Shown: piece by piece, positions 30,895 to 36,562 of the stretch | Position numbering within the stretch: the first letter of the stretch is position 1 | Layout: each line of letters starts with the position of its first letter | Source of the DNA: a virus | DNA length: 37,668 bases | Strand: one strand, 5' to 3' | Virus record (IMG/VR): IMGVR_UViG_3300020419_000043 | Coordinates: 1-37,668 of that record | Translations under genes and position numbers: made by a program | The notes under the pieces: model-generated | What the model was told of the DNA's origin: nothing | Seen by the model: only the letters and a program-made list of their open reading frames with translations | The model's database searches: none

Positions 30895-31665
30895 GTGTTA
30901 GAAAAACTAATTAAAGAAAGGCCAACAGAAGAACGTATTTGTTCAGAGCATGGTGCATATACTTCAACAAACTTTATTGGTGAGCATTGGACTGCGTGTC
31001 CTAAATGCATGATGATTCAAAGGGATAAGGAAGCAAAGGAACAATTGGCAACAGATAAAAGGTTAAAAGAAGAACGTATAGCTAGTAAATGGAAAGCAAA
31101 AATAAATGGTGCAGCAATTCCAGAACGATTTAAAGATCGGACATTGGAAAGTTATGTAGCAAAAACTAGTGGTCAACAGAAGGCATTAGCATTTGCTACA
31201 GAGTATGCAGAAAATTTTGATTTAGTTTTAAAGAAAGGACGGAGTGCAATCTTTGTAGGCAAAGTGGGTACTGGCAAAACTCATCTTGCTATCGGCATTG
31301 CGTTGAGCATTATGCAACAACAACGGTCAGCATTATTTGTCACCGTGCAACGTCTAATTAGAAGAGTTAAAGATAGTTGGCATACAAAAGAAGAAACAGA
31401 AAGTCAAGTAGTCGATGTATTTGCATCACCTGATTTGCTTGTACTGGATGAGGTGGGAGTACAGTTTGGGTCAGAGTTTGAGAAACAAGTATTGTTTGAT
31501 GTACTAAACACACGTTATGAAAATAGAAAGCCATCAATTTTATTATCAAACATCCCAAAGGAACAGCTGTCAGATTATCTTGGTGAACGTGTAACCGATA
31601 GGTTGCGTGAGAATGGAGGTAAGGTGATAGGTTTTGATTGGGAATCTTACAGGAGAAATTTATGA
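30895..31665 (+). CDS. DnaC-like helicase loader ATPase
   Basis: A 256-aa AAA+ ATPase. The N-terminus has a zinc-knuckle-like pair C16...C35-x-x-C38 (CSEHGAYTS...CPKC). Walker A GKVGTGKT is at 122-129, Walker B LLVLDEV at 181-187, sensor-like LLSN at 216-219 and VTDRLRE at 233-239. It is the phage counterpart of DnaC/DnaI and would load host DnaB on DNA at the phage origin, together with the DUF1376 protein. Start is GTG with AGGAGG 6 nt upstream. Overlaps the 28-aa frame by ATGA. Confidence 0.92.
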   Translation: MLEKLIKERPTEERICSEHGAYTSTNFIGEHWTACPKCMMIQRDKEAKEQLATDKRLKEERIASKWKAKINGAAIPERFKDRTLESYVAKTSGQQKALAFATEYAENFDLVLKKGRSAIFVGKVGTGKTHLAIGIALSIMQQQRSALFVTVQRLIRRVKDSWHTKEETESQVVDVFASPDLLVLDEVGVQFGSEFEKQVLFDVLNTRYENRKPSILLSNIPKEQLSDYLGERVTDRLRENGGKVIGFDWESYRRNL

Positions 31666-31748
31666 CAAATCAACAAAAGATAGCAGCAGCTAAATTACGA
31701 ATTCGTGAGTTAGAGTTATTAATTAAACTATGGAGCAAGGCACAATGA
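31662..31748 (+). CDS. Possible 28-aa peptide in the replication operon
   Basis: MTNQQKIAAAKLRIRELELL followed by IKLWSKAQ: one amphipathic, basic helix. AGGAG lies 5-6 nt before the ATG, and it is coupled by ATGA overlaps to both the loader gene upstream and the 60-aa gene downstream. Real translation is likely given the spacing; function unknown (it may only bridge ribosomes to the next gene). Confidence 0.5.
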   Translation: MTNQQKIAAAKLRIRELELLIKLWSKAQ

Positions 31749-31927
31749 AAATTATTTGTAGCATGGACGAATACTACGACCTTAACGAAGTAATTACAGC
31801 AGGTTGTTGTTGGATTGGTTCTGGTGAGGGTGGTGATAAGAAGGTAGTTGATCTTAAAAAATTTAAAATGGCAACAAATTTTATGGGTCGCAAAGCACCT
31901 ATAGTTTGGGAGATTTCATATGATTGA
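31745..31927 (+). CDS. Small protein of unknown function (60 aa)
   Basis: Starts MKIICSMDEYYDLNEVITAG with CCWIGSGEGGDKKVVDLKKF and ends GRKAPIVWEISYD. I prefer ATG 31745 (overlapping the 28-aa stop) to the in-frame ATG 31730. Mixed alpha/beta, contains a Cys pair at 21-22; no family recognised. The end overlaps the RusA start by 8 nt. Confidence 0.6.
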   Translation: MKIICSMDEYYDLNEVITAGCCWIGSGEGGDKKVVDLKKFKMATNFMGRKAPIVWEISYD

Positions 31928-32354
31928 AGTTGTTCTGGGTTGGCCGCCAAGTGACCTCAGTCCTAACGCTAGGTTGCATTGGGCTAAGTTAGCTAGGGCA
32001 AAGAAACAATACAGGCAAGCTTGTCTTAGCGTTACCAAAGAGCAGCTAAAAAAATATCCTAAGTACAATGATTTACCAGAAGTATTAGTTTTAGAGATGA
32101 CGTTTATACCGCCAGACAGACGAAGTTATGACAGAGATAACCTAGTTGCTAGAATGAAGTCAGGTATTGATGGATTGTCTGATGCACTACGCATAAACGA
32201 CAAACGATTTAATACTGTTATCTCAACAATGGATCATAACTACCTTGGTGGTTTTGTCAAAATACGCATACTAAAGGAGACACCTTATGGCAAGAAAAGT
32301 GAAGAATCTATCAGTCAAGACGAGGGAATATACCGACAAAGAAGGAAATCGTAA
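31920..32354 (+). CDS. RusA-like Holliday junction resolvase
   Basis: A 144-aa protein with GWPPSDLSPNARLHWAKLAR, the RusA start (P-S-x-N-x-x-x-x-W), and catalytic acids in YDRDNLVARMKSGIDGLSDA (D71, D73 and D84/D88). It would resolve branched DNA made by RecT recombination or replication before packaging. GGGAG is 8 nt before the ATG. The C-terminal 20 residues overlap the next gene by 68 nt and look non-native (EGIYRQRRKS), suggesting the end was extended by a lost stop. Confidence 0.88.
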   Translation: MIEVVLGWPPSDLSPNARLHWAKLARAKKQYRQACLSVTKEQLKKYPKYNDLPEVLVLEMTFIPPDRRSYDRDNLVARMKSGIDGLSDALRINDKRFNTVISTMDHNYLGGFVKIRILKETPYGKKSEESISQDEGIYRQRRKS

Positions 32355-32586
32355 AGCTAACTGGCAAAACATTGGAGTCATTATGGAAAATGACCAAGGC
32401 AAACAGTTTATGCTTATTGATCGATGGGTAAATTTAGCAGGGTTACCTGATTTTGGTGACAAACCAAATCCATCAGCAGTTATGGTAACTATGTTTGATG
32501 CAGATAATAATTACCAACCCGGAAAACCAGCACCAGTTACACCAACTTACAAAGGTAATGATAATACAGATGAATTTCCGTTTTAA
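32287..32586 (+). CDS. SSB-like single-strand DNA-binding protein (99 aa)
   Basis: A 99-aa OB-type beta-rich protein: VKNLSVKTREYTDKEGNRKA, WQNIGVIMENDQGKQFMLID and RWVNLAG. The extreme C-terminus, NDNTDEFPF, is the acidic tip ending in Pro-Phe typical of SSB proteins, which recruits partner proteins. AGGAG with a 7-nt spacer precedes ATG 32287, inside RusA, which supports the start and shows that the overlap is real. With YqaJ, RecT and RusA it completes the recombination set. Family call is an inference from the tail and gene context. Confidence 0.72.
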   Translation: MARKVKNLSVKTREYTDKEGNRKANWQNIGVIMENDQGKQFMLIDRWVNLAGLPDFGDKPNPSAVMVTMFDADNNYQPGKPAPVTPTYKGNDNTDEFPF

Positions 32587-32590
32587 ATAA

Positions 32591-32632
32591 AATACCCCAG
32601 AGTAACTAGACCACCTATTACTCTGAGGTATT
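32591..32632. terminator. Long hairpin ending the early operon
   Basis: AATACCCCAGAGTAA (32591-32605) and TTACTCTGAGGTATT (32618-32632) form a 15-position stem with one mismatch around a 12-nt loop, between the plus-strand early operon and minus-strand genes. No T-run follows, so it may act as a bidirectional terminator or a 3' stability hairpin. Confidence 0.7.
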
Positions 32633-32672
32633 AGTCCTAGCTATGGAAGAGATGCCAAGACTTACTTATATG

Positions 32673-32732
32673 TTACTTTTTTTTTGGTGGTCTACCAACT
32701 TTAGTTCCGTAAGTACCTTTTCCTTTTGGCAT
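32673..32732 (-). CDS. Tiny basic protein (19 aa)
   Basis: The frame reads MPKGKGTYGTKVGRPPKKK with AAAGGAG 8 nt before the ATG. I recall near-identical micro-proteins (MPKGKGTYG-x-K-x-GRPPKK) in marine phages, usually unannotated because of their size. The GRPPKK end resembles an AT-hook (GRP core) for minor-groove binding. It lies 17 nt after the 91-aa gene on the same strand. Confidence 0.7.
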   Translation of the reverse strand: MPKGKGTYGTKVGRPPKKK

Positions 32733-32749
32733 AATAAACTCCTTTTTTT

Positions 32750-33025
32750 TTAATTATGAAAGAATTTTCTGATTCTGTCCATAGTTTTTCGCTCCTCTGT
32801 AATGTTCTTTTTTGCAAGGATTGCTTCAAGTTCTACTAACCTACCAAGAATAGATGCAAAGATAACATCTTGCTTCATTTGGTATCTAACTAAATGTGTG
32901 CAATATCTTTTTACGTCATCAAAATCATCACTAGCTAAAATTTCTCTACATCTCATTTCAACTGACAATTCTAATTCTATCGGTGGCTCATCAATTTCAA
33001 TGTTTAGAAATTTTTCTTTAGCCAT
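32750..33025 (-). CDS. Small acidic helical protein (91 aa)
   Basis: Begins MAKEKFLNIEIDEPPIELEL, continues with EMRCREILASDDFDDVKRYC and a long helix THLVRYQMKQDVIFASILGR, LVELEAILAKKN. Predominantly helical and acidic at the N-terminus. No family recognised. Start overlaps the upstream stop by one base (TAATG). It is the middle gene of a short minus-strand cassette of four small genes. Confidence 0.65.
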   Translation of the reverse strand: MAKEKFLNIEIDEPPIELELSVEMRCREILASDDFDDVKRYCTHLVRYQMKQDVIFASILGRLVELEAILAKKNITEERKTMDRIRKFFHN

Positions 33026-33189
33026 TAGTTTAATTTAGGAAACAATTGCTGCTCCAACATATCAACTGCTTTATCGTCCAATGTATTTGTGGTCTGCTTA
33101 CAAACTGATCGTAATAAATCCACAATTAATCTCTTGCATCCTGTCGTAGAAAGGAAGCGTAACAAAATAGGTTTTAGTATTTTGTACAT
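33025..33189 (-). CDS. Small protein of unknown function (54 aa)
   Basis: I choose ATG 33189, giving MYKILKPILLRFLSTTGCKR, then LIVDLLRSVCKQTTNTLDDK and AVDMLEQQLFPKLN; the longer frame (33219) adds an unconvincing MCYVWKNKQT. An N-terminal amphipathic helix precedes a LDDKAVDMLE motif that I remember from small proteins in marine phage genomes next to holin-like genes. Possibly a lysis accessory; unproven. Confidence 0.6.
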   Translation of the reverse strand: MYKILKPILLRFLSTTGCKRLIVDLLRSVCKQTTNTLDDKAVDMLEQQLFPKLN

Positions 33190-33220
33190 AGTTTGTTTGT
33201 TTTTCCAAACATAGCACACG

Positions 33221-33382
33221 TTATTGTATCTTGCCTTCTATTCTGCTAACCGCTTGCGACAACTTGTTTAATCTAGTGTAAATATCAATAATAGTTTTTT
33301 CTCTACGGTTACTCATGTTAGATAAAACCATTACAAAAGCAGTAGCTGCTGCTCCTAATAACATCGCTTGTACCTCTGTCAT
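33221..33382 (-). CDS. Small membrane protein, holin-like size (53 aa)
   Basis: Translation gives MTEVQAMLLGAAATAFVMVL, then SNMSNRREKTIIDIYTRLNK and LSQAVSRIEGKIQ. One N-terminal transmembrane segment (about 5-21) is followed by a basic, helical cytoplasmic tail with a heptad pattern. Size and layout fit a type III holin-like or a membrane-tethered coiled coil. Divergent from the plus-strand gene at 33430 (47-bp gap). No endolysin is seen beside it. Confidence 0.6.
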   Translation of the reverse strand: MTEVQAMLLGAAATAFVMVLSNMSNRREKTIIDIYTRLNKLSQAVSRIEGKIQ

Positions 33383-33429
33383 TTGCGTAAATAGGTAATT
33401 ATGTATAGTATGACTAATAAATCCTTATT

Positions 33430-33837
33430 ATGGCAGATAAAATAATTCAAAATAAAAAAGAAATTGATGATGATAAACCTGATTATCAAGAGAAAATAAC
33501 ATTTTTAATTTCTACTGTTGCCCAAGGGTTTATTCTTGCTTGGTGTTTATTAGTTTTATCTCTTGGTTATATAAAATTACCTAATAAATTATTTGGCATT
33601 GACATACCAGACCAGCCAAGGGTTGATTCAACTTTTGCTGCTGGATTGCTTGGTAATATTTTAGGTGGATTAGGCATAAGTGTTAATGCAGCACAGGGAG
33701 CTAAGAAAAAAAAGAAAGAAGAAGAAAATGGAACAGTTAATACAAACAATAATGGCTATCAAACTATAGTTATAAAACAACCAATTGAGCTTATTACTAG
33801 TAAACCTCAAGTAACAAAGGTTGATTTAAACAAATGA
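33430..33837 (+). CDS. Membrane protein with cytoplasmic/periplasmic tail (135 aa)
   Basis: Residues ~22-48 form a clear transmembrane helix (ITFLISTVAQGFILAWCLLV, LSLGYI). A second weakly hydrophobic Gly-rich segment follows at ~68-88 (STFAAGLLGNILGGLGISVN). Then a Lys/Glu stretch (AKKKKKEEENG) and a Val/Ile/Thr-rich tail. First of four plus-strand genes with signal peptides or membrane segments. No family recognised; a lysis or host-surface role is possible. Stop overlaps the next ATG by 4 nt. Confidence 0.65.
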   Translation: MADKIIQNKKEIDDDKPDYQEKITFLISTVAQGFILAWCLLVLSLGYIKLPNKLFGIDIPDQPRVDSTFAAGLLGNILGGLGISVNAAQGAKKKKKEEENGTVNTNNNGYQTIVIKQPIELITSKPQVTKVDLNK

Positions 33838-34355
33838 AAAAACTATTTGCACTACTGCTACTGTTTAGCCCTTCCGTAGCACTAGCAGACATCACTCAAA
33901 AATTTACGACATCTGCTCAGATTACTGTGGATATGCCGTACTCTGTTACAAATAAATTGGGTACTACATATTCAATATCAGGTAACAACATAACTCCTTC
34001 AGTTACTAGTGGTGGATCAACTACAGCACAACAAATAGGTGGTTTAAATTTAGGCAGTTTGACCGCAGGTGTTCCGGCTCTTATACAAACTGAAAAGTCA
34101 GTAACCACAGCAGGGTCAGCGTTCTCACTAACGGAAGCTATAAATATGGGTGATGCTACTCCAAGTGCAATCACTCCGTCATCAGGCATAGCAGCATTAC
34201 CTCACCTGTCAGGACAAACAACAATAGGTAGTGGAGGTACTTTAGGATCAGGTGCTATGACTTCTTTATCATCAGGTGTTCATACTTGTAGTGGTGCATT
34301 TGGATCAGGTTCTAGTTGCGTAGGATCAACCACCGTAACTATTACCATTGACTAA
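33834..34355 (+). CDS. Secreted protein with signal peptide, paralogue A (173 aa)
   Basis: MKKLFALLLLFSPSVALADI is a clean signal peptide with an Ala-Leu-Ala cleavage site. The mature protein is Thr/Ser/Gly-rich and beta-type: YSISGNNITPSV, GGLNLGSLTAGVPALI, FSLTEAI and a C-terminal block with a Cys pair (TCSGAFGSGSSC). YS-S-G-N-I, GVP and FSL-E-I blocks recur in the same order in the next gene. Function unknown; export to the host envelope is implied. Confidence 0.75.
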   Translation: MKKLFALLLLFSPSVALADITQKFTTSAQITVDMPYSVTNKLGTTYSISGNNITPSVTSGGSTTAQQIGGLNLGSLTAGVPALIQTEKSVTTAGSAFSLTEAINMGDATPSAITPSSGIAALPHLSGQTTIGSGGTLGSGAMTSLSSGVHTCSGAFGSGSSCVGSTTVTITID

Positions 34356-34785
34356 ATTTTGGCTGCTATTAATAATATTATTTCCTGTCAAAACTTTTGC
34401 AAATCCAGTAGTACCTACCTTCAGAACAGGATCTTCAAGCACAAATTCCCAATCTCAAAGTGTAGTTACAGAAAATATAGTCAGTCACCAGTTCCGTACA
34501 GGGTACTCTCTAAGCGTCTCAGGCACGAATATAGAGAGTGCAGATGTCAATGGTTATATTAATGCTATTCCTACCGCAGAAGCTACACAAACAGTTAATG
34601 GAATTAACTTTTCATATACATCCCCAACACTTGAGGGAGTTCCAAGGTGGAAAATAGTAAATTCTTCTCAGCCATTTTCTTTAGTAGAATCTATAATTTC
34701 TCCCGGCCTAGACACAATAACCACAATAAACCGCACCATAAATACAACTACAACCACCACCGTAGAAACTACGTTTGGGCAGTAA
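34348..34785 (+). CDS. Secreted protein with signal peptide, paralogue B (145 aa)
   Basis: Start is TTG at 34348, overlapping the upstream stop by 8 nt. MTKFWLLLIILFPVKTFA is the signal peptide. The mature part shares with paralogue A the blocks YSLSVSGTNI, LEGVPRW and FSLVESI; it ends with a Thr-rich tail (TINRTINTTTTTTVETTFGQ). Likely a diverged tandem duplicate. Non-ATG start and no Shine-Dalgarno suggest coupled translation. Confidence 0.7.
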   Translation: MTKFWLLLIILFPVKTFANPVVPTFRTGSSSTNSQSQSVVTENIVSHQFRTGYSLSVSGTNIESADVNGYINAIPTAEATQTVNGINFSYTSPTLEGVPRWKIVNSSQPFSLVESIISPGLDTITTINRTINTTTTTTVETTFGQ

Positions 34786-35363
34786 TTTTATTATTGCTAT
34801 GTCCAAGTAAGGTTTTAGCTAATACAACCGTTGCAAGCCCCTCTAGCAACGCACAGGGAACAGTTAATAACAACGCTACTATGATTGCTCCTAGCTCAAC
34901 ACCACAATTTAGAATGAGTCAAGGTATTGTTTGTAGTTCTCCTAGCCTTACCATTACTCCTTATGTAACTGATGCATGGTCATTTAATCGTCCTATAGAA
35001 ACTGTTACCAGACAAAATATTTATGACGAAACTACTGGTGAAATTAAATACGTTCAAGAAACACCGAGGTTTGAAAAAGATAATTACAATTTAAACTACG
35101 GTATATCAGCACAGTTTAGTATTCCGCTAGGCAAAGCACCTGCACTATGCCATCAGGCAACAGAAGTAAATATAAAAAATCAAAAGTTATTATATGAGAA
35201 GGGAAAATTAGAGCTTGCTCTTTTTAGACTCAAGGTATGTGGTGAACAGGCAAAACTGGGCGTAGTTTTTACAGGCAAGTTTGCATCCATATGCGAAGGT
35301 ATTGCAGTTACAGTTCCACCCGGCCAAGTTATATCACATACACACGAATTAAAAAGCAACTAA
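34647..35363 (+). CDS. Secreted protein of the same cassette; start unclear
   Basis: The only canonical in-frame start is GTG 34647, which gives an odd 42-residue His/Asn-rich leader before the hydrophobic stretch WAVILLLLCPSKVLAN. By analogy with the two upstream genes, translation should start near 34770-34787, where no ATG, GTG or TTG exists in frame; an ATT at 34785 overlaps the upstream TAA. The mature part has SSTPQFRMSQGIVCSSPSLT, YGISAQFSIPLGK and Cys residues, a layout I remember from marine phage and cyanobacterial proteins of unknown function. Alternatives: a rare start or a frameshift from the upstream gene. Confidence 0.6.
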   Translation: MENSKFFSAIFFSRIYNFSRPRHNNHNKPHHKYNYNHHRRNYVWAVILLLLCPSKVLANTTVASPSSNAQGTVNNNATMIAPSSTPQFRMSQGIVCSSPSLTITPYVTDAWSFNRPIETVTRQNIYDETTGEIKYVQETPRFEKDNYNLNYGISAQFSIPLGKAPALCHQATEVNIKNQKLLYEKGKLELALFRLKVCGEQAKLGVVFTGKFASICEGIAVTVPPGQVISHTHELKSN

Positions 35364-35392
35364 ATTTAATAGAAATTAGCTGCATGGTGTGA

Positions 35393-35409
35393 GGTTGAGT
35401 CCATCAACC
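35393..35409. terminator. Hairpin between convergent genes
   Basis: GGTTGA-GTCCA-TCAACC (35393-35409), a perfect 6-bp stem with a 5-nt loop in the 50-bp gap between convergent genes. Only a short A/T tract follows, so terminator function is tentative. Confidence 0.4.
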
Positions 35410-35413
35410 AAAT

Positions 35414-36025
35414 TTATTCTATCTTATTTTTCTTTTTTGTCAGCTTGGTTACGACTTGCTTTATTAAAGGCTTTATAAGTTGGATAATAACAGGTGTAGT
35501 CGCAGCCACACTAGCGATAAAAATAGTAGAGACAACCACGCTAGGCGTTGGGATGTATTGATCAATGAAAGGTACTTTTTCCCAGACCGCATTACAAGAA
35601 CCATCTGATACGTCTCTTTCATAGTTTAACAGTCTTTCAATACGAAGCTCGTTTTTGAAATCTCCTTTTCTATATGGTGCATTTCTAGGAGGACAAGGTT
35701 CGTATTCAGTTTCTTCTTTTTTGTCTTTAGGTATCTCAGGTTGCGGTGTTTCACTTGTTGGCATCTCACTTTCATTAGCAAGATTAGGCATCTCTTCTGT
35801 AATTGTTAGTTGATCTGGTACATAATTTAATGGGTTATAACTAGGGTACGGACAATTTGACACCACCCCATTAGGATCTTCTATTAATAAATTTCTATTG
35901 CCTGTATTTTTTGTATCTCTGTGGTAGTAAGTGCAACCTATTACTTGTACATTGGAATGGTTATAGTCAGGCACATAGGTATATGGGATGTGAACATCAG
36001 GTATATGTATCTCAGGTATTTCCAA
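35414..36025 (-). CDS. Proline-rich protein with C-terminal membrane anchor (203 aa)
   Basis: The N-terminus is a Pro/His/Ile/Tyr-rich repeat (MEIPEIHIPDVHIPYTYVPD), then a Cys-containing block (QVIGCTYYHRDTKNTGNRNL), an acidic Pro/Glu linker (about 95-115) and near the end one transmembrane helix (SVVVSTIFIASVAATTPVII) followed by a basic tail (KQVVTKLTKKKNK). Proteins with the I-P-x-I-H-I-P start and HRDTKNTGNRNLL block occur in marine cyanophage-type genomes as I recall; function unknown. Starts 1 nt after the 78-aa gene's stop. Confidence 0.65.
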   Translation of the reverse strand: MEIPEIHIPDVHIPYTYVPDYNHSNVQVIGCTYYHRDTKNTGNRNLLIEDPNGVVSNCPYPSYNPLNYVPDQLTITEEMPNLANESEMPTSETPQPEIPKDKKEETEYEPCPPRNAPYRKGDFKNELRIERLLNYERDVSDGSCNAVWEKVPFIDQYIPTPSVVVSTIFIASVAATTPVIIQLIKPLIKQVVTKLTKKKNKIE

Positions 36026-36262
36026 TTAAAACTTTATTTCTTGTTTAGGAAGTGGGATAGGCATTGATGGCCCTGTCATGTCAGGCAAGCCTTTATCTAA
36101 TACATTTGGTAATAGCCCCTTTACTTCCCCAAGTATAGAGTTCATAATTTTAGACTTAAATTGCTCAGATTGTACAAATTTGTATGTATAAAATCCTGTA
36201 CCAAGGATGCCTAAAGTTAGGATTGTGGTTAAAATAGTTAAACCGTCAAGGATTTTTCTCAT
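36026..36262 (-). CDS. Small membrane protein (78 aa)
   Basis: MRKILDGLTILTTILTLGIL plus GTGFYTYKFV form one N-terminal transmembrane or uncleaved signal helix; the rest (SEQFKSKIMNSILGEVKGLL, then Pro-rich MPIPLPKQ) is soluble. It directly precedes the 203-aa protein and probably works with it at the membrane. No Shine-Dalgarno is visible; its ATG overlaps the ATG of the divergent 43-aa gene by 2 bases. Confidence 0.6.
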   Translation of the reverse strand: MRKILDGLTILTTILTLGILGTGFYTYKFVQSEQFKSKIMNSILGEVKGLLPNVLDKGLPDMTGPSMPIPLPKQEIKF

Positions 36263-36392
36263 GGTTAAAGAAGCAGTATTAAAAGCTATAGGTCATGTAA
36301 GTATTATATCTTTCCTTATAATTCTGCCAACCGTTATACCATTGTATTTAATAGGTGGGATGATGACTAGGCAAATGGAAAAGGTTAATTAA
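36261..36392 (+). CDS. Tiny membrane protein (43 aa)
   Basis: From ATG 36261 (AAGGA 8 nt upstream): MVKEAVLKAIGHVSIISFLI, then ILPTVIPLYLIGGMMTRQME and KVN. One transmembrane helix flanked by charged ends. It is alone on the plus strand, overlapping the 78-aa gene's start (2 bp) and the 57-aa gene's end (4 bp). The frame could extend upstream to 36207, but that lies inside the opposite gene. Confidence 0.55.
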   Translation: MVKEAVLKAIGHVSIISFLIILPTVIPLYLIGGMMTRQMEKVN

Positions 36393-36562
36393 TCAGCAGC
36401 TTCGGCTGTGTTTCCCTCTGCTACCCATTCTTGTATTGCATCATAGTGTCTATTACCTACTGCTATCGGAATAACTAATTCGTCATTGTCGATAGTAGCT
36501 TTTATAGAAACAGTATTTCCATATTTAGGATCTTTTACATATTTTGCATTTGTAATAATCAT
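36389..36562 (-). CDS. Small protein downstream of the tail fibre (57 aa)
   Basis: MIITNAKYVKDPKYGNTVSI, then KATIDNDELVIPIAVGNRHY and DAIQEWVAEGNTAEAAD: a compact beta-alpha protein. The ATG overlaps the fibre stop (ATGA), so it is coupled to it. Small proteins with this N-D-x-x-x-x-V-P...Y-x-A-I-x-E-W pattern commonly follow fibre genes in marine phages, possibly as fibre-assembly chaperones; that role is an inference. Confidence 0.7.
   Translation of the reverse strand: MIITNAKYVKDPKYGNTVSIKATIDNDELVIPIAVGNRHYDAIQEWVAEGNTAEAAD

Noticed and set aside
34359-34562. 67-aa plus-strand ORF within paralogue B
   Set aside because: Out of frame with the signal-peptide gene, Cys/Arg/Tyr-rich shadow without Shine-Dalgarno.
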